This document shows, one piece after another, positions 1-8,400 of a stretch of 64,000 nucleotides of DNA. Under the pieces are notes generated by a model. That model was given only the letters and a program-made list of their open reading frames with translations. It made no database searches and was not told the origin of the DNA. This stretch comes from an uncultured Mollicutes bacterium (lineage in GTDB: Bacteria > Bacillota_I > Bacilli_A > ML615J-28 > CAG-313): the NCBI GenBank assembly GCA_900539265.1, contig UQBM01000001.1:79773-143772 (forward strand), written 5' to 3'. Numbering within the stretch: position 1 is the first letter of the stretch; each line of letters opens with the position of its first letter. A program made the position numbers and the translations under genes.

Positions 1-1
1 T

Positions 2-1378
2 TCATTAATAGCAGCTATTTTTGCTTTAATTGCCCAAATTATTAAGTTTTGTCTTGATTGGAAAAAGTTTTTTTCTCCAGTAGCCAATGTGTATGAATAC
101 AAAAATAAAATAAATAAAGATTATGTTTTAAAAATCTTTTTTACAAAAGAGGATAAAGCATTATCAGAAAAAGCTTTACAAAGTGGATATGTTATTGCTA
201 GAAGAGAAAATTCGAGTTATATATATTCAGATAAGGTAAATGAACTCCTATTTAAAGGAAAATATGATTTAAAAGTTATTATTAAAAATAAAATTGTAAC
301 TGAAGAAGAACAAATTGTGCTAGCATCTATTCTTCAAAAATATGTTGAATCTAAAGGTAATATTTATAATGATCAATTACTAGGTCAAGTTACGGATTTG
401 TTTATAGACTTACCAAAAGAAATTGTTTTAAATAAGACTTGCTATTTTAGTAATAAAGCAACTAATGATATTGTATATTCTAAATTTTGTTCTAAAACGA
501 AACAAACATATGAATTTAATGGTTATAAATTTACTTTAGATGCCAATAATCAATTATATGATTTAATTGATTCTAATGCGGCCAACATCATAGGTGTTTC
601 AACTATTATTTTAACAAATGATAATCATTTAATTTTATCTATTCAAAATAGTAATAGTGATGAATCTGCTGGTTTAATTGTTGCAACAGGGTCGGGTTCT
701 GCAACTGTTAAAGACTATCAAAAAAATCAATCATTTTATGAATTTTTGACAACAGGAATGGAAAGAGAATTAATTGAAGAAACCTCTAATTCTTTAAGGT
801 ATCAAGATTTATCTTTATGGTTTAGAATTTTTAATCAAAATAGTATTAGAAAATATAAACATCAAGAAGAAAAATTACAAAATAGATTAAAAGAATTATT
901 TAAACCAAATAGTACAAAGGTTTATTGTTATAATAGAATTTTACATCGAGGTGGTAAACCAGATTTTTTTGGTATCACTAAAGTAAATTTAACATCAGCA
1001 CAAATTAAACCACTCATAGATGATTGTAACATTCATACTAAAGAATTACTTATAAACGAACTGAAGTTAGTATTGGATAAAAGAAAAGATAAAATAGATG
1101 AAGTTTTAAAAGCCCATGATGTAATGCTTTCTAAACTTAATAATGGAACTATTATAGATGGTAATTATAGTGTTATTAAAGAATTTATTGATTTAAAAAA
1201 AGAAGTAACAAAAAATTATAAACTTAAGTTTCGACCATTGGAATATGAAAATTTAGGACTTTTTATAATTAGTTTAGATAGTTTAAAGAATATGACGTTA
1301 TTAAATGATAATACAATATTTTCTTTACAAGTAGAGTATATGGTTAAATGTTTATTAAAGGTTATTGAAGAGATTTAA
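2..1378 (+). CDS. Membrane-anchored Nudix-like protein, 5' end outside window
   Basis: The frame is open to the left window edge, so the gene is 5'-truncated. The first codons encode a hydrophobic helix (SLIAAIFALIAQIIKFCL) followed by DWKKFF, which looks like an N-terminal membrane anchor. A GTG at 89 is only an internal possibility. The middle of the protein carries ERELIEETS preceded seven residues earlier by Glu, the REUXEE core of a Nudix box. The box glycines are replaced (Lys and Ser), so the hydrolase may be atypical or inactive. The rest, about 200 residues after the box, is not recognised. Substrate is unknown. A strong terminator follows at once, so it ends its own transcription unit. 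Nudix assignment is moderate; anchoring is inferred from the visible helix. Confidence 0.6.
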   Translation, partial: SLIAAIFALIAQIIKFCLDWKKFFSPVANVYEYKNKINKDYVLKIFFTKEDKALSEKALQSGYVIARRENSSYIYSDKVNELLFKGKYDLKVIIKNKIVTEEEQIVLASILQKYVESKGNIYNDQLLGQVTDLFIDLPKEIVLNKTCYFSNKATNDIVYSKFCSKTKQTYEFNGYKFTLDANNQLYDLIDSNAANIIGVSTIILTNDNHLILSIQNSNSDESAGLIVATGSGSATVKDYQKNQSFYEFLTTGMERELIEETSNSLRYQDLSLWFRIFNQNSIRKYKHQEEKLQNRLKELFKPNSTKVYCYNRILHRGGKPDFFGITKVNLTSAQIKPLIDDCNIHTKELLINELKLVLDKRKDKIDEVLKAHDVMLSKLNNGTIIDGNYSVIKEFIDLKKEVTKNYKLKFRPLEYENLGLFIISLDSLKNMTLLNDNTIFSLQVEYMVKCLLKVIEEI

Positions 1379-1387
1379 AAACAAATA

Positions 1388-1429
1388 AAATAGGTATATA
1401 TTATGCGAAAAGGATATACCTATTTTTTT
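1388..1429 (+). terminator. Rho-independent terminator after Nudix-like gene
   Basis: A perfect 12-bp stem (1388-1399 with 1414-1425) has a 14-nt loop, and its 3' arm runs into a T tract ending at 1429. It lies 10 nt after the stop codon and separates this gene from the polyamine operon. Confidence 0.85.
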
Positions 1430-1465
1430 GTTGTCAAATTTTGCAAAAATATATATACATTATGG

Positions 1466-1494
1466 TTGACATTTATAATAATAATTCGTATAAT
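1466..1494 (+). promoter_or_regulatory. Sigma-70-type promoter of the pot operon
   Basis: TTGACA at 1466-1471 and TATAAT at 1489-1494 are separated by exactly 17 nt, a consensus housekeeping promoter. The predicted start near 1501 gives a leader of about 55 nt that contains the palindromes at 1503-1541. Confidence 0.85.
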
Positions 1495-1502
1495 ATGATG
1501 GT

Positions 1503-1541
1503 GTTTAGAAATATTAAACAAAAAGTTTATTTTAATAAAAC
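1503..1541 (+). promoter_or_regulatory. Tandem operator-like palindromes of the XRE-cupin regulator
   Basis: Two similar inverted repeats lie just after the predicted transcription start: GTTTA-N7-TAAAC at 1503-1519 and GTTTATTTTAATAAAAC at 1525-1541. Their left edges are 22 bp apart, about two helical turns. The position would suit repression by the regulator encoded immediately downstream. The sites are seen; the binding protein is inferred. Confidence 0.5.
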
Positions 1542-1554
1542 AAAAGGAGGAAAT

Positions 1555-2088
1555 ATGACAATTGGTAATAAGATTAAAAATCTTCGAAATCTTTGTCAAT
1601 TAACTCAAGAAGAATTAGCAGATCGCTGTGAGTTAACGAAGGGATATATTTCTCAATTAGAAAACGATTTAACTAGTCCATCAATTAGTACGTTAACAGA
1701 TATATTGGCTGCTTTAGGTACTAATCTCCATGAATTTTTTAAAGAAGAAGAAGAACCACAAATTGTTTTTACTAAGGATGACTATTTTGAAAAAACCTCC
1801 GATGATGTGAAAACGATTTGGCTTGTTCCTAATGCGCAAAAAAATGAAATGGAACCTATATTATGTGAATTAAAACCTAAGGCAGAGGCAACCTTAGATA
1901 TGCCTCATGAAGGTCAAGAATTTGGTTATATCTTAGAAGGTAGTATTACAATTGTTTATGGTAATTATAGGTATGTTTGTAAAAGTGGAGAAACTTTCTA
2001 TTTTACTACTGATAAAAACCATTATATTTATAATCATACAAATCAGATTGCGAAAGTTATTTGGGTTAGTAGCCCACCAAATTTTTAG
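1555..2088 (+). CDS. XRE-cupin transcriptional regulator (PuuR-like) of polyamine uptake
   Basis: A 177-aa regulator with an N-terminal helix-turn-helix of the XRE type (residues about 1-60, LTQEELADRCELTKGYISQLE) and a C-terminal cupin barrel (about 100-175, with HEGQEFGYILEGS and the GETFYF strand). This HTH-cupin form commonly heads pot operons and senses a small ligand, probably a polyamine. The ATG at 1555 is chosen because AAAGGAGG lies 4 nt upstream; the reading frame extends further left but without a start that has a ribosome site. It is first in the potABCD operon, 17 nt before potA, with paired palindromes in its leader, so autoregulation is likely. Confidence 0.85.
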   Translation: MTIGNKIKNLRNLCQLTQEELADRCELTKGYISQLENDLTSPSISTLTDILAALGTNLHEFFKEEEEPQIVFTKDDYFEKTSDDVKTIWLVPNAQKNEMEPILCELKPKAEATLDMPHEGQEFGYILEGSITIVYGNYRYVCKSGETFYFTTDKNHYIYNHTNQIAKVIWVSSPPNF

Positions 2089-2105
2089 GTATTATGGAGG
2101 AAATG

Positions 2106-3329
2106 ATGGTAAATAATAAGTTAATTGAATTAAAAAATATTGTCAAATCGTATGATGGTGAAATAGTTGTTGATCATATGAATTTATATATTCGTGAAAA
2201 TGAATTTATTACACTAGTTGGTCCTTCAGGATGTGGAAAAACAACTACCCTTAGAATGATTGGAGGCTTTGAAAAACCTGATGAAGGTGAAATTATTATG
2301 AATGGTCAAGTTGTAAATGATTTACCTCCTCATAAAAGACCGATTAATACTGTTTTTCAAAAATATGCACTCTTCCCTCATCTTAATGTTTATGGTAATG
2401 TTGCATTTGGTTTAAATAATCGAACATATCAAGAATTAATAGATTTTTATACTTTAGAGAAAGTAAATAAGAAGGTAGAAGAATTATATCCTAAAAAAGA
2501 TATAGAAAAAAAACCATCTAGACTACAATTAAAAAAAGCTATCAATGCATTGATAGATGAAAGTGTTAAGAATGCTCTTAAGATGGTTAATTTAGAGGGA
2601 TATGAAAAAAGAAAAGTTGACTCAATGTCTGGCGGTCAACAACAGCGAATTGCAATCGCTAGGGCTATTATTAATAAACCTAAAATATTACTTTTAGATG
2701 AACCACTTGCGGCACTTGATTTAAAGCTTAGACAGAATATGCAATATGAATTAAAAGAGATGCAAAGAAAATTAGGTATTACCTTTATTTTTGTTACGCA
2801 TGATCAGGAAGAGGCTTTAACAATGAGTGATACAGTAGTTGTTATGAGTAAAGGGGTTATTCAACAAATTGGAACACCAGAAGATATTTATAATGAACCT
2901 AAAAATTCTTTTGTTGCAAATTTTGTAGGTGAAAGCAATATTATTCAAGGTATTTATAACGGAAATAAACAAGTAACTTTTATGAATCAAACTTTTGAGT
3001 GTGTTGATGAAAACTTTAAAATTGGTGAAGAAGTTCAAGTAGTTATTAGACCAGAGGATTGGGATGTAGTACCACTTGATAAAGCAAAGTTGATTGGTAG
3101 GGTTGATGCCTCTGTTTTTAAAGGTGTTCATTTTGAGCACTGTGTAATAATTCAAGAAAAAGAACTCATCGTGCATACATATGAATTTGTTAAAGTTGGT
3201 GAACAAATCGGTCTAAATGTTGATCCTTATGAGATTCATTTGATGAAAAAAGAAATGGTCGATGCTGAAGAAGTTTTAGAAGAAATTTTAAATGCTGAGG
3301 ATGGAATTGTTGAAGATGAAGAGATTTAG
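2106..3329 (+). CDS. potA: Spermidine/putrescine ABC transporter ATPase PotA
   Basis: 407 aa. The ABC ATPase has Walker A GPSGCGKTT, signature MSGGQQQR, Walker B LLLDEPLAALD and the switch His in THDQEE. A TOBE-like C-terminal domain follows from about residue 270. It powers polyamine import through PotBC. About 50 extra, Lys/Glu-rich residues sit between the Q-loop region (VFQKYALFPH) and the signature, making the helical subdomain longer than in the usual 370-380-aa PotA. Start 2106 is chosen because GGAGG at 2096-2100 is only well spaced for it; ATG codons at 2094 and 2103 are alternatives. The 3' end overlaps potB. Confidence 0.92.
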   Translation: MVNNKLIELKNIVKSYDGEIVVDHMNLYIRENEFITLVGPSGCGKTTTLRMIGGFEKPDEGEIIMNGQVVNDLPPHKRPINTVFQKYALFPHLNVYGNVAFGLNNRTYQELIDFYTLEKVNKKVEELYPKKDIEKKPSRLQLKKAINALIDESVKNALKMVNLEGYEKRKVDSMSGGQQQRIAIARAIINKPKILLLDEPLAALDLKLRQNMQYELKEMQRKLGITFIFVTHDQEEALTMSDTVVVMSKGVIQQIGTPEDIYNEPKNSFVANFVGESNIIQGIYNGNKQVTFMNQTFECVDENFKIGEEVQVVIRPEDWDVVPLDKAKLIGRVDASVFKGVHFEHCVIIQEKELIVHTYEFVKVGEQIGLNVDPYEIHLMKKEMVDAEEVLEEILNAEDGIVEDEEI

Positions 3330-4146
3330 TAAATTATCAATTCCATATTTAATTTGGATGATACTACTAGTAATGATTCCCATTGGTATTTTAATTATAA
3401 TGGCTTTTCAAAAAACTAATGGTATCAAAATTTTTGAGGGTAAACTAGATTTTAATAATTTTAAAGTTCTTGCTACACCAAAAGTTATTGAATCTTTGTG
3501 GCTTTCATTTTTATATTCTTTAGTTGCTACTATTTGTTGTATTATTATTGCTTATCCAATTGCGTATATTATTGCAAGAGCACATTTTCATAATCGCTTT
3601 TTGGTTTTATCATTTTTAGTTCTTCCAATGTGGTCTAATACTTTACTTAGAACTAAAGCAATTGCTAGTTTATTTATGGAAGGGAATATTATTTCATCTA
3701 TGTTTGCAAAAATTGGATTAATTTTGCCTACTTTAGATTTATATGGTAAACCTCTTGGGGTTATTATTGGAATGGTTTCCATGTATTTACCTTTTATGAT
3801 TTTGCCAATTTATACAGTGCTTGAAAAAATTGATCATTCTTTATATGATGCAAGTGATGATCTTGGAGCTAATTCATTTAAAACTTTTTGGAAAGTAACT
3901 TTTCCAATTTCCTTAAAAGGAATTATTACGGGAGTTATTCTTGTTTTCTTACCATGTGCTACTGGATTTGGAATTGCTGAGGGTCTTGGTGAATCAGGAT
4001 TAATTGGTACTTTTATACAACAACAATTCGGAAATAATTCAACATATGGGATTGGCGCTTTAATATCATTGGTTATTCTAATTATTATTACCGTCTCTTT
4101 ATTTATCGTTGGAAAGGTTGATAAAGAAGGAGAGACATTGTTATGA
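3316..4146 (+). CDS. potB: Spermidine/putrescine ABC transporter permease PotB
   Basis: 276-aa inner-membrane permease with about six helices. The BPD_transp_1 coupling (EAA-like) loop reads DASDDLGANSFKTFWKVTFPIS at about residues 175-196, the site that docks on the ATPase. It pairs with PotC as the translocation channel. The ATG at 3316 lies inside the last codons of potA (14-bp overlap), implying translational coupling; in-frame starts at 3292 and 3301 also exist. It ends in TGA overlapping the potC start. Confidence 0.92.
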   Translation: MKRFSKLSIPYLIWMILLVMIPIGILIIMAFQKTNGIKIFEGKLDFNNFKVLATPKVIESLWLSFLYSLVATICCIIIAYPIAYIIARAHFHNRFLVLSFLVLPMWSNTLLRTKAIASLFMEGNIISSMFAKIGLILPTLDLYGKPLGVIIGMVSMYLPFMILPIYTVLEKIDHSLYDASDDLGANSFKTFWKVTFPISLKGIITGVILVFLPCATGFGIAEGLGESGLIGTFIQQQFGNNSTYGIGALISLVILIIITVSLFIVGKVDKEGETLL

Positions 4147-4985
4147 ATAAGGCTAAAAAAATATGTTCAATCTTATTTAAAGTAATTTTTTTAGGACTTG
4201 CTATTATTTTAATATATATGCCAATTGTTGTAATTGCTTTGCAATCATTTAATGGTTCTAAAAATAATGAAATTTTTACAGAATTTTCTTTTAAATGGTA
4301 TGGTGGGTTAATTTCTCCTGAAACTTTTTTAACAGGAAATGATATTCAAAATGCAAGAGATTTACAAAAAGCTATTCTAAATACTTTGACTATTACAATT
4401 TTATCAACTTTAATTTCAACAATTTTAGGAGTTATTTTTGCTTTAGGAATTCATTCTTTATCGAGAAAAAAACGTCAAAGAATGATTCTTTTGAACAATG
4501 TTCCTATTATAAATGCTGATATTGTTACTGGTGTCACTTTAATGATTGTTTTTTCTATTATTTTTTCAGAATTAGGTTTTACAAGTTTACTATTATCACA
4601 TATTTTCTTTTGTATTCCATATGTGGTATTAAGTGTTTTACCAAAATTATCTGAAATTGATAATAATCTATATGATGCGGCTGTTGATCTTGGATGTAAT
4701 CCTTTTAAAGCTATTTGTAAAGTAATTTTACCTGCTATTAAATCAGGTATTTTAATGGGCATGCTTTTAGTTTTTACAATGAGTATTGATGATTTTACAA
4801 TTAGTTTTTTTACAGGAGCTAGAGTCTTCAGCAACGTTTCAATGATTGTCTATTTGAGAAAGGGGAAAGCACTATCTCCTAGTGTTTATGCCTATAATAC
4901 CATTTTAACATTTGGTATATTATTTGTTTTAGTTGGTTATAATTTATATGTTCATTTTAAGAACAAAAAGAAAAAATCAAAATAA
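4143..4985 (+). CDS. potC: Spermidine/putrescine ABC transporter permease PotC
   Basis: 280-aa membrane permease. The EAA-like loop (DAAVDLGCNPFKAICKVILP) is at about residues 177-196, with six predicted helices and a Lys-rich C-terminus. ATG 4143 overlaps the potB stop (ATGA), with an AAGGAGAG ribosome site just upstream. It forms the channel with PotB. Confidence 0.92.
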   Translation: MNKAKKICSILFKVIFLGLAIILIYMPIVVIALQSFNGSKNNEIFTEFSFKWYGGLISPETFLTGNDIQNARDLQKAILNTLTITILSTLISTILGVIFALGIHSLSRKKRQRMILLNNVPIINADIVTGVTLMIVFSIIFSELGFTSLLLSHIFFCIPYVVLSVLPKLSEIDNNLYDAAVDLGCNPFKAICKVILPAIKSGILMGMLLVFTMSIDDFTISFFTGARVFSNVSMIVYLRKGKALSPSVYAYNTILTFGILFVLVGYNLYVHFKNKKKKSK

Positions 4986-5008
4986 TTAAATAATTGGAGG
5001 AAAAGATT

Positions 5009-6115
5009 ATGAAAAAATTATTATTATGTTTTGTTATTGTATTTGTTAGTGTATTTTCTTTAACAAGTTGCAAGAAAAAACAAAAATTATATTTACTGAA
5101 TTGGAATGAGTATTTAAATGGTGATTTGGTAACAAAATTTGAAAAGAAATTTAATTGTAGTATCGTTCATTTACCAAGTGAGTCAAATGAAGATATGTAT
5201 ACAGTTATTAGTAATGGACAATATGCAGTAGATGTTGCAATTCCTTCTGATTATATGATTCAAAAACTTGTTAATGAAAAATTATTACATAAACTTGATT
5301 TTAATAAAATGTCTAATTATCAAAGCGATATGTTCGATGAAAATTTAACAAAGTTAAGAAAATCATACTTTGAAGATAATGAATCATATGCGGTACCATA
5401 TTTTTGGGGTACAATTGGCATTATGTATAACGATCGTACAGCAGGTCTTGAACAAAAAATTAAAGATAATGGTTGGGATGTTTTCTTTGATGATACATTA
5501 GTGGATAAAAATCAAATAAAAATGGGTATGTATAATAATCCTCGAGATGCAATTGCGGTAGCAGAGTTATATCTTGGTTATAGTTTAAATGAAACCGATA
5601 GTACGAAATTAAATAATGTACAAAATCTTTTAATAAATCAAAGTAGAACTTTTGATGTTAAATATGCCTCAGATGATTTAAAAAAATGGGTTGCTGGAGG
5701 GAAAAATTTAGATTTTGCAATGGTTTATTCGGGAGATTTCTTTGATCAGTTATATATTTTAGAAGAGGATGGTTCAGATCAATATATTAATATGTATGTA
5801 CCAGATAACACCAATCTATATTTTGATGCAATGGTAATTCCAACTACATCCAAAAATCCTGATCTTGCTTATGAATTTATAAATTTTATGCTTGATACTG
5901 ATAATATTGTTGAAAATGTATCGTATGTTGGATATTGTCCTTGTACGAAAGCCTCAATCGAAGCTTTAAAAAATGATGAATATTATTCACAATTATTAGA
6001 AACTTATCCGGCATTTTATCCTGGTAATGCTATTAATGGAGAGATATATTATGATTTAGGTGATGATATTTATAAGAAACTAACAGATATATATAATGCA
6101 GGAAGAAATGCATAA
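5009..6115 (+). CDS. potD: Polyamine-binding lipoprotein PotD
   Basis: 368-aa extracellular solute-binding protein. The signal peptide ends in the lipobox LTSC (Cys near residue 19), so it is membrane-tethered by Lgt. The mature part begins LYLLNWNEYLNGDLVTKFEKKF, typical of PotD/PotF periplasmic-binding folds, and has the VPYFWGTIGIMYN hinge segment. It delivers spermidine/putrescine to PotBC. Start 5009 follows TTGGAGGAAAAG with good spacing; ATG 4994 in the same frame is inside the ribosome-site region and is rejected. Last gene of the operon. Confidence 0.92.
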   Translation: MKKLLLCFVIVFVSVFSLTSCKKKQKLYLLNWNEYLNGDLVTKFEKKFNCSIVHLPSESNEDMYTVISNGQYAVDVAIPSDYMIQKLVNEKLLHKLDFNKMSNYQSDMFDENLTKLRKSYFEDNESYAVPYFWGTIGIMYNDRTAGLEQKIKDNGWDVFFDDTLVDKNQIKMGMYNNPRDAIAVAELYLGYSLNETDSTKLNNVQNLLINQSRTFDVKYASDDLKKWVAGGKNLDFAMVYSGDFFDQLYILEEDGSDQYINMYVPDNTNLYFDAMVIPTTSKNPDLAYEFINFMLDTDNIVENVSYVGYCPCTKASIEALKNDEYYSQLLETYPAFYPGNAINGEIYYDLGDDIYKKLTDIYNAGRNA

Positions 6116-6132
6116 AATTTAAATTTTATATT

Positions 6133-6167
6133 AAAAACTAAGTTTATTTTAATGAACTTAGTTTTTT
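6133..6167 (+). terminator. Terminator of the pot operon
   Basis: A 12-bp stem (6133-6144 with 6155-6166) with a 10-nt loop runs into Ts, 18 nt after the potD stop. Confidence 0.85.
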
Positions 6168-6209
6168 AATTTATAGTAGAAATTAACAAATAATAATAGG
6201 ATTTAACTC

Positions 6210-6238
6210 TTGGCAATTTTGTAAAAATATGCTATAAT
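6210..6238 (+). promoter_or_regulatory. Promoter of the amidase gene
   Basis: TTGGCA at 6210-6215 and TATAAT at 6233-6238 have a 17-nt spacer. The ATG at 6263 lies about 18 nt after the expected start of transcription, with AAGGTG between. Confidence 0.8.
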
Positions 6239-6262
6239 AATGGTGAAAAGAAGGTGAATTAA

Positions 6263-8389
6263 ATGAATAAAAAAATATCTTGTCTTTTATTAATTATGTT
6301 GGTATGTTTGCTTATGTCGGGATGTAATAAAAAGCATACACATAATTATAAAGATGCAACTTGTACACAGCCTAAAACATGTATTATATGTGGACAAACA
6401 GAAGGTAATCCTTTAGGACATATATATGATAATGATTGTGATGATATATGTAATGTTTGTGAAGAAACTAGAATTGTACAACATCAATTTAGTGATGCTA
6501 CATGTGAAAATCCAAAAACTTGTGTTATTTGTGGCAAACAAGAAGGACAGGCCTTAGGACATTTATGGGCTGATGCAACTTTTGATGAGGCTAAAAAGTG
6601 TTCTAGATGTGGAAAAATAGAAGGTAATGATCTATTAACTGAAGCTTTAAAAGAGTTTATTCCTCAAAATACTTCTACAAAATTAGATTTACCAAGTTCT
6701 ATTTTGGGATATGATGTAACTTGGACATCATTAGATAAAGATGTTATGCTAGATGATGGTGTAATTGTTGCAAGTGATATTAAAAAAACCGTTAAATTAC
6801 AAGCGAAAATTGAAATAGATAAAACTACATATATAAAGACTTTTGAAATTGGTGTTAATAGCACTAGTGTATCCAAGGGTAAATATGATGTAGCTTATAA
6901 TTATTATGTAACTAAACTATCGAATGGTCTTGTCAAAGATGTAACCTTGATTAAGAAAGATTATAATGGATGTAGTGTAAGATATTTAAGCCTTGATGAA
7001 AATATAATTACATCAGATGGTAAAATCAAACAAACGACAGTTGATCAAAGTGTTATTATGAATATATATGTAATTCAAAATGGTATTGCAGTATTATATC
7101 CAACTGAAGTTACAGTATTATCTTTTACAGCTATTCAAAGAATAGAGCTTACGAAGGTAATTGTGGATCAAATGATAGAAGATTTTCAAAATGGTGTAAT
7201 CACAACATTATCCACATTTAATGATGAATATGGAGTAACTATAAATTGGAATTCTAATATTCCTGAATTCTTTGTTTTAGAAGATAAGGTTTTGACACCA
7301 ATTACTAAAACAAATGTAAGACTCAATTGTACATTAAGATATGATGAAGTTTCAAATTCTATTGAGTATGATTTAGAAAATGTTGGTGGTAACATGACAG
7401 AAGAAGAATATATTACTGAGCTTGTAAAATATATTAGTAAAATAGAATTAAAAGGTTCTATTAATCATTTGCATAAAGAATACAATGATGAATTATTTTT
7501 AGATTATCAAGAAAGAATCAATTCATATGGAGTTTTAAATTTAGCAATGCCTACTAGTCCAGTAGTAAAAAAAGAATATATGGTGGATATCAATAGAACG
7601 GATTTTAAAAATAAATTTTTTGGTTCAGGAACACTTGGTACAAATCTTAAACCAATAGTTGGACAAAATTATTTAAATGAAAAATTTTATGAAGGGTATC
7701 AAATGCCAAATAATAGTAACATTTTATGGATTACTGTTCATGAAAGTGCGATGACTTTAAATGGACAAACTGCTGAATTTTTAGCAAAAGTACAATATCG
7801 TTATGCTTTTGAACAAAATGATGCTAGAGCTGCTTCTTGGAATTATCAAGTTGATGCGTATAATATTTATCAAAGCTTTGATGATAATGTTATTTGTTGG
7901 CATGCTGGAGATGGTACTGCAACTCCAGGAAGTGGTAATAATAATGGGATTGGAATTGAAATGTGTGTAAACCAAGATGGAAATTATGAGGGAACACTTG
8001 CTAATAATGCCAAACTTGTTGCATCACTTATGTTACAATATAATTTGACTCTTGACAATGTCAAACGCCACTATGATTTTTCTGGTAAAGAATGTCCTAG
8101 TTATTTAATTAGAACTGGACGTTGGGAAGAATTTATTGAAATGGTAAGAAAAGAGTATCTAATTCAAAAATATTTATATGGAGCAACCATTGAATATCAA
8201 CTTTCAACAGATACTTATCAAACAACTGATGAAGTATTGGATAATTTATTTATTGAAGGTGGAAATGGTCTTTGGTATAATAAACCAGTATCAGTTGAAA
8301 CTGAGATTGATTTTGTAATCCATGTTACAAAAAATGGTAAAAAATATACATCATCATCAACTATTATGTTATTACCAGATGAAAACTAA
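6263..8389 (+). CDS. Surface lipoprotein with Cys-rich repeats and N-acetylmuramoyl-L-alanine amidase domain
   Basis: 708 aa. The signal peptide ends in LMSGC (Cys21), a lipobox. Residues about 25-121 hold three to four short repeats of the type ATCxxPKTCxxCGxxEG..LGH, a putative small metal-binding repeat common in gut Firmicute surface proteins. Two or three Ig-like segments follow (about 125-380). The C-terminal Amidase_2 fold (about 480-625) shows the zinc ligands His493 (WITVHES), His603 (VKRHYDFSGKECP) and Cys611. It would cut the MurNAc-L-Ala bond of peptidoglycan outside the cell. It has its own promoter and is followed after 11 nt by psuG. Confidence 0.85.
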   Translation: MNKKISCLLLIMLVCLLMSGCNKKHTHNYKDATCTQPKTCIICGQTEGNPLGHIYDNDCDDICNVCEETRIVQHQFSDATCENPKTCVICGKQEGQALGHLWADATFDEAKKCSRCGKIEGNDLLTEALKEFIPQNTSTKLDLPSSILGYDVTWTSLDKDVMLDDGVIVASDIKKTVKLQAKIEIDKTTYIKTFEIGVNSTSVSKGKYDVAYNYYVTKLSNGLVKDVTLIKKDYNGCSVRYLSLDENIITSDGKIKQTTVDQSVIMNIYVIQNGIAVLYPTEVTVLSFTAIQRIELTKVIVDQMIEDFQNGVITTLSTFNDEYGVTINWNSNIPEFFVLEDKVLTPITKTNVRLNCTLRYDEVSNSIEYDLENVGGNMTEEEYITELVKYISKIELKGSINHLHKEYNDELFLDYQERINSYGVLNLAMPTSPVVKKEYMVDINRTDFKNKFFGSGTLGTNLKPIVGQNYLNEKFYEGYQMPNNSNILWITVHESAMTLNGQTAEFLAKVQYRYAFEQNDARAASWNYQVDAYNIYQSFDDNVICWHAGDGTATPGSGNNNGIGIEMCVNQDGNYEGTLANNAKLVASLMLQYNLTLDNVKRHYDFSGKECPSYLIRTGRWEEFIEMVRKEYLIQKYLYGATIEYQLSTDTYQTTDEVLDNLFIEGGNGLWYNKPVSVETEIDFVIHVTKNGKKYTSSSTIMLLPDEN

Positions 8390-8400
8390 AAGGAATGATT

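Noticed and set aside
1441..1554. Extended N-terminus of the XRE-cupin regulator
   Set aside because: It would cover the promoter and operator palindromes; the HTH begins at 1555 with AAAGGAGG upstream.
2817..3206. 129-codon antisense frame inside potA
   Set aside because: Same reason: shadow of a conserved coding region with no support.
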